From Haladaptatus sp. DJG-WS-42 (GTDB lineage: Archaea > Halobacteriota > Halobacteria > Halobacteriales > Halococcaceae), in contig NZ_CP147243.1 in NCBI RefSeq assembly GCF_037198285.1, positions 62,001 to 126,000 of the forward strand: a stretch of DNA of 64,000 nucleotides, given 5' to 3'. The translations under genes and the position numbers were made by a program. This document shows positions 8,330-16,364 of the stretch, piece by piece. Position 1 is the stretch's first letter. Every line of letters begins with the position of its first letter. The notes under the pieces are model-generated. The model saw nothing but the letters and a program-made list of their open reading frames with translations, searched no databases and had not been told where the DNA came from.

Positions 8330-8835
8330 GAGTCGTCGTCACGGGCACGCCCGGGACGGGCAAGACAACGGCCACAACCCTCATCGACACCGACCTCGAT
8401 GTGGTTCACCTGAACGACGTGATTCGAGACGAGGAGGGCCTCTATAGCGAAATTGACGAGGAACGCGATAGCCTCGTTGCCGACCTCGACGCCGTCCGCG
8501 AGTGGCTCGCAGACCGCGACAACGTGCTCGTGGATTCGCACCTCGCCCACCACCTGACGGCGGACAAAGCAATCGTGCTTCGCTGTCACCCAGAACAGCT
8601 CGAACAGCGGCTGCTCGACCGTGGCGAAGCCGCGCAGAAAGCACGCGAAAACGCAGAGAGTGAAGCGCTCGACGTGATTCTCTCAGAAGCCGTCAACGAA
8701 CACGGGCTCGAATCCGTCTACGAAATCGACACGACCGACCGAACGCCCGAGGCGGTTGCCGCGGACGTAGAAGCCGTCATCGCCGGTGACCGCGCACCGT
8801 CTGCGGGCGAGGTTTCCTTCATCGACTATCTATAA
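8326..8835 (+). CDS. Adenylate kinase-like P-loop NTPase (AK6/Fap7 type)
   Basis: ATG at 8326 overlaps the hisC stop, giving 169 residues. MRVVVTGTPGTGKTTATTL contains a Walker A loop (GTPGTGKTT), then NMP-binding-like residues and DSHLAHHLTADKAIVLRCHP, the pattern of the archaeal/eukaryal AK6 (Fap7, hCINAP) family. These are nucleoside monophosphate kinases or ATPases, and Fap7 aids 18S/16S rRNA 3'-end maturation in yeast. It shares a base with the next gene (TAATG). A ribosome-assembly role is inferred from the family, not from this locus. Confidence 0.87.
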   Translation: MRVVVTGTPGTGKTTATTLIDTDLDVVHLNDVIRDEEGLYSEIDEERDSLVADLDAVREWLADRDNVLVDSHLAHHLTADKAIVLRCHPEQLEQRLLDRGEAAQKARENAESEALDVILSEAVNEHGLESVYEIDTTDRTPEAVAADVEAVIAGDRAPSAGEVSFIDYL

Positions 8836-9437
8836 TGCTCGACAAATTCAGACCCGTCGCAGACCGACTGCTCGCCCCCTTCGTCACCGTCGCCGCCCGA
8901 CTCAATCTCACCCCTGACAGCGTGAGCGTCGTGGCGTTCGTCCTCGCGGTCGCCGCCGGTGGCGTCTATTATCTCGCCGGACAGACACCCAGCTACTACC
9001 TCGTCGGCGCGGTGCTTGTCTTCCTGAACGGCTGGCTCGACCTCGTAGACGGCGCACTCGCCCGCGAATTGAACGTTGCCTCGCGCTCCGGAGATTTGCT
9101 CGACCACGTCCTCGACCGTTACGCCGACATCGTCGTGATTGCGGGCCTCATGGCTGGCGTTGGCGAGTACGCGATTGGCTTCGCCGCCATCACGGGCGTG
9201 CTCATGACCTCGTATCTCGGGACGCAAGCACAGGCGGTTGGCTTAGACCGCGTCTACGGTGGCCTCGTCGGGCGAGCAGACCGGCTTGCGCTCATCGGCC
9301 TCACGACCGTCGTCGCGGCGTTCATCCAGCAAGTTGGCGGCGTGTCACTCGTCGTCGCGCTCCTCGTGTTCTTCGCGATTATCGGCCACGTGACGGCGCT
9401 CCAACGCTTTTACTACTCGATGCGGGCGCTCACGTAA
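8835..9437 (+). CDS. CDP-alcohol phosphatidyltransferase (archaeal lipid head-group synthesis)
   Basis: A 200-residue integral membrane enzyme with about six hydrophobic helices. The family signature D-x2-DG-x2-AR-x8-G-x3-D-x3-D is complete, as DLVDGALARELNVASRSG followed by DLLDHVLDRYAD. Members couple a CDP-activated lipid to inositol phosphate, serine or glycerol phosphate. In haloarchaea this gene commonly follows the AK6-like kinase and is assigned to archaetidylinositol-phosphate synthesis, but the acceptor cannot be read from the sequence. The start ATG overlaps the preceding TAA by one base. Confidence 0.88.
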   Translation: MLDKFRPVADRLLAPFVTVAARLNLTPDSVSVVAFVLAVAAGGVYYLAGQTPSYYLVGAVLVFLNGWLDLVDGALARELNVASRSGDLLDHVLDRYADIVVIAGLMAGVGEYAIGFAAITGVLMTSYLGTQAQAVGLDRVYGGLVGRADRLALIGLTTVVAAFIQQVGGVSLVVALLVFFAIIGHVTALQRFYYSMRALT

Positions 9438-9496
9438 ACCGCCTGCAGGCGGCCATCCGGCGTGCCATTTATACACGCCCCTTGCTAAGTGGGGCT

Positions 9497-10024
9497 ATGG
9501 CTCAATGTGAGATGTGCGGAGACGAGTCTGGTTCGCTTACGACCGTTAAGGTCGAGGGAGCTGAACTCCAGCTTTGCGACAGCTGTTCGCAGTTCGGGAC
9601 GGAGGTTCGGACGCAGAAATCTTCTTCCAGTTCGTCCACCAAGTACTCGACCAGCAGTTCGTCTGGCAAGTCGTCGACGAGTGGCAGCACGTCGAGTTCA
9701 TCGAGTAGCGGCTCGACACGCCGTCGCCGGGACATGTTCGACGATATGGACGAGGTCGCAACCGACTACGACAACCGCATCCGCGAGGCGCGCGAGGACA
9801 AGGGATTGAGTCAGGAAGAACTCGCAAAGAGTCTCAACGAGAAGGCGAGTCTCATCCGCAAACTCGAACGCGGCGACATCCTGCCAAACGATTCCGTCCA
9901 GAAGAAACTCGAACGCGCGCTCAACATCAGCCTCTCTGAGAGCGCTGACACGGATTCAGAGTGGGAGGGAAGCGCCTCCACGACCACGACGCTCGGTGAC
10001 GTCGTAAAGCGCAAGGACAAGTAA
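9497..10024 (+). CDS. Multiprotein bridging factor 1 (MBF1) family protein
   Basis: Chosen start ATG at 9497 ([10 protein letters not shown]), 175 residues. An N-terminal zinc ribbon (CEMC...CDSC, residues 4-30) is followed by a long Ser/Thr-rich low-complexity linker (about residues 38-75) and then a Cro/C1-type HTH domain [32 protein letters not shown]. This is the standard layout of archaeal MBF1, which in eukaryotes bridges TBP and activators and in archaea binds the small ribosomal subunit. The serine linker is longer and purer than in many homologues. Confidence 0.92.
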   Translation: MAQCEMCGDESGSLTTVKVEGAELQLCDSCSQFGTEVRTQKSSSSSSTKYSTSSSSGKSSTSGSTSSSSSSGSTRRRRDMFDDMDEVATDYDNRIREAREDKGLSQEELAKSLNEKASLIRKLERGDILPNDSVQKKLERALNISLSESADTDSEWEGSASTTTTLGDVVKRKDK

Positions 10025-10076
10025 CGCAACTACTGCGTCTCGCAATCTATTTGTCGCCGGGGAATCGCCTCCCGGT

Positions 10077-10721
10077 ATGTTCGTTCTCGTAAACCTGAAA
10101 GCCTACCCCTGTGACCCGGTCGCCGTCGCAGAGGCCGCAGCAGCCGTTGCTACAGACACAGACGCCCGTATCGCCGTCGCGCCGCAGGCCGCACACCTTT
10201 CTGCGGTCGCAGCGACCGGCGTCGAGACATGGGCACAGCACGTGAGCCCCGTCGAATACGGCAGCAACACCGGCAGCACGCTCGCTGAAGCCGTCGTAGA
10301 CGCCGGCGCAGAAGGGACGCTCATCAACCACTCAGAAAAGCGCCTCAAACTCGCAGACATCGACGCAAGCGTCCGCGCGGCAGAGCGCGCCGGATTAGAG
10401 ACGATTGTCTGTGCGAACAACCCCGCACAGGTCGGTGCCGCCGCCGCCCTCGGTCCCGACGCGGTGGCCGTCGAACCGCCGGAACTCATCGGCACGGGCA
10501 CGCCCGTGAGCAAAGCCGACCCCGGCATCGTAACCGGTGCAGTGGACGCGGCGAACGCAGTTGACGAGTCGGTGTCCGTCCTCTGTGGTGCTGGCATCTC
10601 GACCGGCGAAGACGTAATTTCCTCGCGCGACCTCGGCGCAGAGGGCGTCCTCCTCGCAAGTGGCGTGGCAAAAGCAGACGACCCGCGTGCCGCACTCGAA
10701 GACCTCGTCTCCGGGCTCTAA
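10077..10721 (+). CDS. tpiA: Triosephosphate isomerase (archaeal short type)
   Basis: A 214-residue TIM barrel of the short, archaeal form. Catalytic residues are visible: the N-terminal [10 protein letters not shown] (Asn and Lys of the substrate site), LINHSEKR (catalytic His with following Ser-Glu), [11 protein letters not shown] (catalytic Glu loop) and [10 protein letters not shown] (phosphate-binding loop). It interconverts dihydroxyacetone phosphate and glyceraldehyde 3-phosphate in glycolysis and gluconeogenesis. The stop codon overlaps the stop of the convergent HerA-like gene by four bases, leaving no terminator space between them. Confidence 0.96.
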   Translation: MFVLVNLKAYPCDPVAVAEAAAAVATDTDARIAVAPQAAHLSAVAATGVETWAQHVSPVEYGSNTGSTLAEAVVDAGAEGTLINHSEKRLKLADIDASVRAAERAGLETIVCANNPAQVGAAAALGPDAVAVEPPELIGTGTPVSKADPGIVTGAVDAANAVDESVSVLCGAGISTGEDVISSRDLGAEGVLLASGVAKADDPRAALEDLVSGL

Positions 10722-12235
10722 GCGCGCTGGAGGTCGGGCAAGAACTGTGCTTCGATTACGTCGATAATTTCTTCGAACTCTGCGTCGCTGAGTCGGCCGT
10801 CGTGGGCGGCTTCGATGAACTGCGGGACGCTGTAGTCGTAGTGGCCACGTCCAAGGTGGGTGACCACACCAACGTCCTTGAGCGTAGCGTTGCAATTGTA
10901 CGCAATCGTCCGGTCTGCCTCTCCGCCCGTGGCGACGTAGGCGTCCATGGGCTCAGCCGGGCCATGCTCGCTGTAGTAGGCGAGCATTCCGCGTTCGATG
11001 GTGTCGAGTTCGGCTATCGAGCGACAGAGCTGTTTGACGAGCGGGCGATTCCCGCCAATCTGGAGTTCGTCAAAATCAGGTTCAGGACTCGGTGTTTCCG
11101 GTTCCGGTTCCGGCTCAGGGTCGGGTTCCGGCGCGTCGTGCTCGTAATTATCGAGCCCCGATTGTTCTGCATCGCGCATCCGCGAGGGCTGGGTAGTGTC
11201 GAGCATCGCTTGGGCGAACTGGTCTGCCATCCGGCTCATGTCGCGGGCGTCCGCGAGTTCGGCTTCGAGTTGCGAGATATGCTGTTCTTTCTTTTCGAGT
11301 TGGGCTTTGAGCCGTTCGACCTCGTCCTCGTGCTGGGCGCGCTTGTCGGTAATCGTCTTCAACTCGGAGACGAGCGAGTCGCTCACCGATTTGAGGTCGG
11401 GGCGCTCGAAGTCGTCTAAGCCGGGGGTCGCACCCGCGTCGAACGTCGTCTTGCGCCTGAACTGGACGCGACGAATGCTCTCTGCCCAATCGGTCATCAA
11501 GAACGCCTCGCCGTCACCCATGTTCTCGATGGCGTTTGCGTACTCGGTGCCGATGACGCGTTTGACGACTTTGGTGTCGTTGCCCCACGTCAGGCGGTGC
11601 CAGACGAGCCAGTCACACTGGGTGATAAAGTCCTTTTTCACGTCGGCCGGACGTTGGCTGATACCGGTGATGCCGAGTCCGTGTTTCCGCCCGCGTTTCC
11701 CGATTTTGATGAGCATGCGGCCACACTCGTCTAAGCCCGGGCCTTCGGGGAGGTACTCGTGGACCTCCTCTACGAGCATCAAGAAGGGCTTTTTCAGCTT
11801 CTTCTCTTTTGCGAACAGTTGCTTCGTGACCGCAGTGAGGAGGTCTTTGGCTTCGCTCTCATCGAGATAGCCAGACACGTCAAGAATGATGGGAACGTTG
11901 CCTTCGAGGGCGAGCGACGCGATTTTCTCTGCGTGCTCCGGGCCGACCATGATGTCACACTCCTCGTCTGCGCCGACGTGGAGCAATTCAAATTTCTCCT
12001 TGAGCCCGTAGTACTCGCCGTCGGTGTCAACGATGAGGATGGGGAAGTTGTTCGAGAGGAGTTTCTCTGCGACGACGCTCGCCGTGTTCGATTTCCCCGA
12101 CCCCGATTTACCCGTGATGAAGCCACGACCGGTGAGCACCTCGACGACGGGCAGGGAGACTTTCTCCCCGACAGTGCCCTCGCCTCCTGGGCCGTCGCTC
12201 ACGTCCGCGACTGTGATAGTTTCTACATCTGCCAT
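10718..12235 (-). CDS. HerA-like DUF87 ATPase with coiled coil
   Basis: A 505-residue P-loop ATPase: Walker [20 protein letters not shown] (residues 42-60), [13 protein letters not shown], Walker [17 protein letters not shown], and HerA/VirB4-type sensor regions [20 protein letters not shown]. After residue 290 comes a predicted coiled coil ([18 protein letters not shown]), a Pro/Glu-rich linker of PEPEP repeats near residue 375, and a C-terminal winged-helix-like domain. HerA proteins pump or tether DNA, often with NurA nuclease, which is not adjacent here. The role is probably in DNA processing; the partner is unknown. Confidence 0.88.
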   Translation of the reverse strand: MADVETITVADVSDGPGGEGTVGEKVSLPVVEVLTGRGFITGKSGSGKSNTASVVAEKLLSNNFPILIVDTDGEYYGLKEKFELLHVGADEECDIMVGPEHAEKIASLALEGNVPIILDVSGYLDESEAKDLLTAVTKQLFAKEKKLKKPFLMLVEEVHEYLPEGPGLDECGRMLIKIGKRGRKHGLGITGISQRPADVKKDFITQCDWLVWHRLTWGNDTKVVKRVIGTEYANAIENMGDGEAFLMTDWAESIRRVQFRRKTTFDAGATPGLDDFERPDLKSVSDSLVSELKTITDKRAQHEDEVERLKAQLEKKEQHISQLEAELADARDMSRMADQFAQAMLDTTQPSRMRDAEQSGLDNYEHDAPEPDPEPEPEPETPSPEPDFDELQIGGNRPLVKQLCRSIAELDTIERGMLAYYSEHGPAEPMDAYVATGGEADRTIAYNCNATLKDVGVVTHLGRGHYDYSVPQFIEAAHDGRLSDAEFEEIIDVIEAQFLPDLQRA

Positions 12236-12298
12236 GTGCGCGTATCACACTGGTCGCAGGCCTGCCCTATATACTGTTGGCTGTCGGTTTCTGAAAAA

Positions 12299-12571
12299 TC
12301 AGGCGCGGATGACGAAGTGGCTGTCACCTTGGTCCTCGAGGGTTGTAGACTCGAACATTCTGACGATATAGCCCGTTTGGGTCTGGCTGATGTCACAATC
12401 TGCGTCCACGCGCACGAGGTGGCCAATGAGCTGGGCTGACGGCGGTTTTTGGGCCGCACCGCAGTCGTAGATGGTAAGGAGTTCGTCGCCTGCCGGTGAC
12501 TCGTAGACGATGATGTAGGCGTGCGGTGCGAGTTCCCAGCAACCCTCACCTGCGCCCGCGAGTTTGTTCAT
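12299..12571 (-). CDS. Conserved-looking hypothetical protein
   Basis: A 90-residue soluble protein from ATG at 12571. It has an alternating beta-rich pattern (PHAYIIVYESPAGDELLTIYDCG, AQLIGHLVRVDADCDI, TGYIVRMFES, SHFVIRA) and three cysteines too far apart for an obvious zinc ribbon. The preceding gene on the same strand, the HerA-like ATPase, lies downstream by 63 bases, so they may be co-transcribed. I do not recognise the family. A small beta-barrel or binding protein would fit. Start and coding status rest on the frame and its composition. Confidence 0.65.
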   Translation of the reverse strand: MNKLAGAGEGCWELAPHAYIIVYESPAGDELLTIYDCGAAQKPPSAQLIGHLVRVDADCDISQTQTGYIVRMFESTTLEDQGDSHFVIRA

Positions 12572-12652
12572 GCCGAGAGTTCGTGCGCGTTCAGATAAAA
12601 CACCCCTCTCAGCTCCACAAACATTATTTTGTTCGGATAGGTCTGTGGGTGC

Positions 12653-13471
12653 ATGGATGATGCTGTGAACCACCCGCCCGTAAATGGTATCCCCGCACTC
12701 GGACTCGGAACGTGGCAAAACACCGACTTCGGTGCGTGTGTGGCGAGCGTCCGCAACGCACTCGACGTGGGCTTTCGCCACATCGACACCGCCCAGTACT
12801 ACGAGAACGAGGCGGCCGTTGGCGAAGGTATCAGCACGTCTCCAGTTTCACGGGAATCGGTCTTCCTCGCGTCGAAACTGTGGTTCGATGACCTCGCCTA
12901 CGACGACGTGGTTCAGACGGCACGCGAGAGCCTTGACCAGCTGGGCGTCGACTCACTCGACATGCTGTACGTCCACTGGCCAGCCGAAAGCTACGACCCA
13001 GCGGAGACGCTTGCGGCGTTCACCGACCTCAAACGCGACGGCCTCATCGACCACATTGGCGTGAGCAACTTCACCCCGGAGCTACTCAGAGAGGCCCAAG
13101 AGTGCTGTGACGCCCCCATCAAAGCAAATCAAGTCGAGATGCACCCGCTGCTCCAACAGGAGGAGTTGCGGGCTTACTGCGACCGCCACGACATCACGCT
13201 CGTCGCCTACTCGCCGCTCATGCGCGGCGAGGTTGGCGAGGTACGGGAAGTATGCGACGTGGCAGAAAAACACGAGACGACGCCCGAACAGGTCACGCTC
13301 GCGTGGCTTCTCGAGAAAAACGTCGTCCCCATCCCGAAGGCAACGAGCCGTGACCACATTCTGTCGAATTGGGAGAGTCAGTTTGTGGAGTTGGACGACG
13401 AAGACATCGCGCACATCGGCGGCATCTCACAGGAACGACGGCTCGGCGACCCGGTGTTCGCGCCGTGGTAA
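12653..13471 (+). CDS. Aldo/keto reductase
   Basis: A 272-residue TIM-barrel oxidoreductase of the AKR superfamily. The catalytic tetrad is visible: Asp in FRHIDTAQYYENE with Tyr a few residues on, Lys in FLASKLWFDDL, and His in MLYVHWPAES. The C-terminal NADP(H) region holds LLEKNVVPIPKATSRDHI with Lys and Arg for the 2'-phosphate. It reduces aldehydes, ketones or sugars; family members close to 2,5-diketo-D-gluconate reductase look similar. It is divergent from the hypothetical gene at 12299 and ends one base before the dinB stop. Confidence 0.92.
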   Translation: MDDAVNHPPVNGIPALGLGTWQNTDFGACVASVRNALDVGFRHIDTAQYYENEAAVGEGISTSPVSRESVFLASKLWFDDLAYDDVVQTARESLDQLGVDSLDMLYVHWPAESYDPAETLAAFTDLKRDGLIDHIGVSNFTPELLREAQECCDAPIKANQVEMHPLLQQEELRAYCDRHDITLVAYSPLMRGEVGEVREVCDVAEKHETTPEQVTLAWLLEKNVVPIPKATSRDHILSNWESQFVELDDEDIAHIGGISQERRLGDPVFAPW

Positions 13472-13472
13472 G

Positions 13473-14732
13473 TTAGAAATCAGTTAGTGACTGTTGGCCC
13501 TGTCGGGCTGCTTCGTGGTCGAGCGTCGGTTTTTCTCGTGGCTCATCAGGAACCTCGTCACCACCACTCCAACTATCGAGACTCGCCTGTTCTTCGTCCG
13601 CAAACGAGAGCTTCGAGACGCGAACGCCGAGTTTGCGCGCCGTTTCGCCTTCGAATTCGGTGAGCAACGAGCGCGCCACCGACTCGACGAGGTCCGGGTC
13701 TTGGACGGGGCCGGGCAACGACCGCGCGCGTGTGTGTACATCGAACGGCGGCGTCACCACCTTGATACCAATCGTTTGGTAGAGCGCGCCTTCACGGTCT
13801 GCGCGCTCGGCGACCGCTTCAGCGAGCCGAGAAACCGTCTCTTGGTGCTCGCTCGGTTCCGCCGTCGGCGGAAACGCAGACTCTCTGGAGAAACTCTTTG
13901 GCTTGCCAACCGGTTCGACGACGCGCGTGTCTCTCCCGTTCGCTCGCTCGTAGAGTTCGCGGCCGCGTTCCCCAAACCGGTCTACGAGTTGGTCGCGGTC
14001 TGCGTCAGCGAGGTCACCCGCCGTCTCGATGCCGAGGTCACGTAGCGAGCGCGCCGTGACTGGGCCAATTCCGTGGACTGCTTCGATGGAGAGCGGTGCG
14101 AAGAAGTCGCGGACGGTTCCCGGCTCAACGACGGTCAAGCCGTCCGGCTTGTCGAAGTCGCTTGCGACCTTGGCTGCGCTCATGTTTGGCGCGACGCCGA
14201 TGCTCGCGGTCACGCCCACCTCGCGTTCGATGCGCTGTTTGATGTAACGGGCGTAGCCTTCGGCGAGCGTTCTGCTTCCATCCGGGGTTTTATCCCATGC
14301 GGTGCGGTCGGTCACGTCGAGATAGGCTTCGTCGATGCTCACTTCTCTGAGCGTGTCCGCGCAGTCGCGCAGAATGGCTTTGACCGCTGCGCTCACCGAC
14401 TTGTAAAAGTCGAGGTCCACAGACCGATAGTACCCACCAGCCTCGCCGTCGTCAACGTCTTCGATGCGCGGGAGGGTGTCGAGCGCCTTTGAGATGGCTT
14501 GGGCACTTTCGATTCCGAACGCGCGTGCTTCGTAGCTCGCCGTCGCCACCGCGCCAATCGTCTCGCCGGGTTCGTAGCCCATGCCGACGATGACGGGCTT
14601 GCCGACCAGTTCAGGCTCTCGCAAGCGCTCGCAGGCGGCGTAAAAACAGTCCATATCGACGTGCAAGATGATGCGCGCGGGGCCGTCCTCGTCGGGAACC
14701 CCAGGCAATCGGACACCATCTCGATTGGCCAT
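13473..14732 (-). CDS. dinB: DNA polymerase IV (Y-family translesion polymerase)
   Basis: Start ATG at 14732 gives 419 residues. The Y-family palm residues are present: IILHVDMDCFYAACE (first carboxylates) and EVSIDEAYLDVT (SxDE). Next come helix-hairpin-helix thumb residues GIGPVTARSLRDLGIETAGDLADAD and a little-finger domain. The C-terminus ends in GQQSLTDF, a textbook PCNA-interacting (PIP) box, as in Sulfolobus Dpo4. It performs error-prone bypass of damaged bases. Upstream sequence before 14813 is noncoding. It probably acts with the sliding clamp; SOS-type control is not expected in archaea. Confidence 0.95.
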   Translation of the reverse strand: MANRDGVRLPGVPDEDGPARIILHVDMDCFYAACERLREPELVGKPVIVGMGYEPGETIGAVATASYEARAFGIESAQAISKALDTLPRIEDVDDGEAGGYYRSVDLDFYKSVSAAVKAILRDCADTLREVSIDEAYLDVTDRTAWDKTPDGSRTLAEGYARYIKQRIEREVGVTASIGVAPNMSAAKVASDFDKPDGLTVVEPGTVRDFFAPLSIEAVHGIGPVTARSLRDLGIETAGDLADADRDQLVDRFGERGRELYERANGRDTRVVEPVGKPKSFSRESAFPPTAEPSEHQETVSRLAEAVAERADREGALYQTIGIKVVTPPFDVHTRARSLPGPVQDPDLVESVARSLLTEFEGETARKLGVRVSKLSFADEEQASLDSWSGGDEVPDEPREKPTLDHEAARQGQQSLTDF

Positions 14733-14779
14733 ACTGGTAGTACACAGTGGAAGCGTGTTAAGGTTCCTGAAGCGGGTGG

Positions 14780-14965
14780 GTGGACCGAACGGTGATGCAT
14801 GCAGGTGACACACGCTGGAATGTGACGAACGGGCGAGCGCTCTCCGGCCAATACGAAGGAGCCCAACTCACAGCCATCGCCACCGCTCTCGGGATGTACT
14901 GGGTGGTTTGGCTCGACTTCTACCCCCGAACGGACGTGTACGGGCGCGACGCCGGGCCAAATTGA
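14780..14965 (+). pseudogene. C-terminal remnant of a DUF3179 protein
   Basis: A 61-codon frame from a GTG, reading VDRTVMHAGDTRWNVT, then NGRALSGQYEGAQLTAI and WVVWLDFYPRTDVY. This matches the last section of DUF3179 proteins, which normally run over 300 residues and end with a TRWN-x-x-GxAxxG-x-x-G-x-x-L then FW-x-x-W-x-DF-x-P-x-T motif. The rest of the gene is missing: a stop lies just upstream at 14768 and then the dinB promoter. It is therefore a truncation left by a deletion or rearrangement, not an intact gene. The family call is from motif memory and moderately sure. Confidence 0.6.
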
Positions 14966-14978
14966 AAAGGTGTTTCGA

Positions 14979-15167
14979 TTACAGGCCGACGTCTTTCCAC
15001 CGAACGCTGCTCGCGTGCTCGGTGTGGCCGTACGTCGTCCCCGCGTACTTCTCTAAGTCGGTAATCGTGGTACAGCTCAAGCACGCATACACTTCATCGT
15101 TGTTAGTACCGAACACTCTGACAAAGTCTGGCGTAACGAACCCCCCACAGTTTGAACATTGTTTCAT
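14979..15167 (-). CDS. Small zinc-ribbon protein (DUF7563-like)
   Basis: A 62-residue protein with two CxxC pairs: MKQCSNCGGFV at the N-terminus and YACLSCTTI around residue 30, giving a four-Cys zinc site. The rest (EKYAGTTYGHTEHASSVRWKDVGL) is polar. Haloarchaea encode many such single-ribbon proteins, usually of unknown function but sometimes affecting biofilm or stress traits. It lies convergent with the DUF3179 remnant, 14 bases apart. Nucleic-acid or protein binding is plausible but not shown. Confidence 0.85.
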   Translation of the reverse strand: MKQCSNCGGFVTPDFVRVFGTNNDEVYACLSCTTITDLEKYAGTTYGHTEHASSVRWKDVGL

Positions 15168-15570
15168 GTTAACTTCCCCCTTACAACTCTAAACTGATGG
15201 ATGGACTGACTATTAAGTGTATCTATCGTTTACTTTCGTTATTAGGCGACTACTCGCTAAAATTGAATGAAGAAACAATTTCTCGTAGAATATACAGACA
15301 ATCGGAAACAATATTCGCAACAGCGTACCATTTTCACTCAGCGTTTGCGCCGCCCGTCGATTTTATATCAAAAATACCAACAGTGCGCATTCTTTGACCA
15401 TCGCTCTCCTGACACTCGCGGAACGAAGAGTTACTTAATAATTATTACAAATTGTGTGGATGAATTCAAAAGTGTGGCCTATAATCGTAATGCGATAGTT
15501 CGGTAAGCTAATCCTAACTTACGAAACAGATATGCACTGATAGAAACATTATACTCGTTGGTGTAAAACT
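15168..15570. other. AT-rich intergenic region
   Basis: About 400 bases, markedly more AT-rich than the surroundings, holding no convincing gene; the short open frames in it lack haloarchaeal codon character. It contains promoter-like AT tracts for the divergent genes on both sides and an inverted repeat near its right end (15499-15525). Confidence 0.6.
15499..15525. promoter_or_regulatory. Inverted repeat upstream of the channel-like gene
   Basis: TTCGGTAAG is followed after ten bases by CTTACGAA, which pair except for one bulged G. It lies 46 bases before the GTG start at 15571, where a regulator could act on the promoter. No matching regulator is known to me, so this is a structural observation only. 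Confidence 0.35.
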
Positions 15571-16323
15571 GTGAGTGACTTGTTCATACTTCAAGCGGGA
15601 ACTATTGGGGATACGCTGACGAGCATGCTAAACGAGATGATTGCGTTCGTGCCGAATCTGGTCGGCGCGATTCTCATCTTGCTCATCGGTTGGCTCGTCG
15701 CCAGAGGAGCCATGCGGCTGGTTGAATACGTCTCAGACCGCATCGAACTCGACCGCGTCGTCCTTGCGACGCCGCTCGGGGACATTCTCGGTGGCACAGA
15801 AAAAGCGATCTCCCATTCGTTCGGGTTGCTCGCCTATGCATTCGTGTTCGCGCTCTCCGTCCTCGCGGCCGCAGAGGCACTCGCCATTCCACTCCTGTCG
15901 CTGTGGATTTCAGAGGCCGTGTCCTACTTGCCGTCGCTGATCGCCGGATTGCTCATCATCGTCCTCGGCTTTGTCGTCGCTGACTTCATCGGCGACGCCA
16001 TCCAGCGCACCCGCGCGGCGACCGAGACGATGTACACGAGCTGGTTTGCAACGGGCGTTCGCCTGTTCCTCTACTTCACTGTCGTCGTCATCGGTCTCGA
16101 TACGATGGGCGTCGACGTGGAACTGCTCTACATCCTCGCAACCGCCTTCGCTGGCGGGGTGGCAATCGCGCTCGCCCTCGGTGTCGGTATCGCGGTTGGC
16201 TGGGGTGGCAAGGACTACGTTGCCCAGAACATCGCCAGCTGGATGAGCGCCGCACGCGGTGGCATCACGCCCCGCTCTGACGGCCCAATGACCGGTGGCG
16301 AAACCCCGGCTGACGACGACTAA
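15571..16323 (+). CDS. Mechanosensitive-channel-like TM-helix repeat protein
   Basis: A 250-residue membrane protein starting at a GTG, with five hydrophobic segments. The first (LVGAILILLIGWLVARGAMRLVEYVSDRI) and third (YLPSLIAGLLIIVLGFVVADFIGDAIQ) share the conserved TM-helix of small MscS relatives. The last, GGVAIALALGVGIAVGWGGKDYVAQNI, resembles the pore helix followed by the start of the MscS beta domain. The protein then ends, so the large cytoplasmic vestibule is absent. It may form a small channel or a regulatory homologue. Confidence 0.82.
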   Translation: MSDLFILQAGTIGDTLTSMLNEMIAFVPNLVGAILILLIGWLVARGAMRLVEYVSDRIELDRVVLATPLGDILGGTEKAISHSFGLLAYAFVFALSVLAAAEALAIPLLSLWISEAVSYLPSLIAGLLIIVLGFVVADFIGDAIQRTRAATETMYTSWFATGVRLFLYFTVVVIGLDTMGVDVELLYILATAFAGGVAIALALGVGIAVGWGGKDYVAQNIASWMSAARGGITPRSDGPMTGGETPADDD

Positions 16324-16364
16324 TCAGATCCGATTTTCGAGTTTTTCGAGAGAACCAGTGACGC

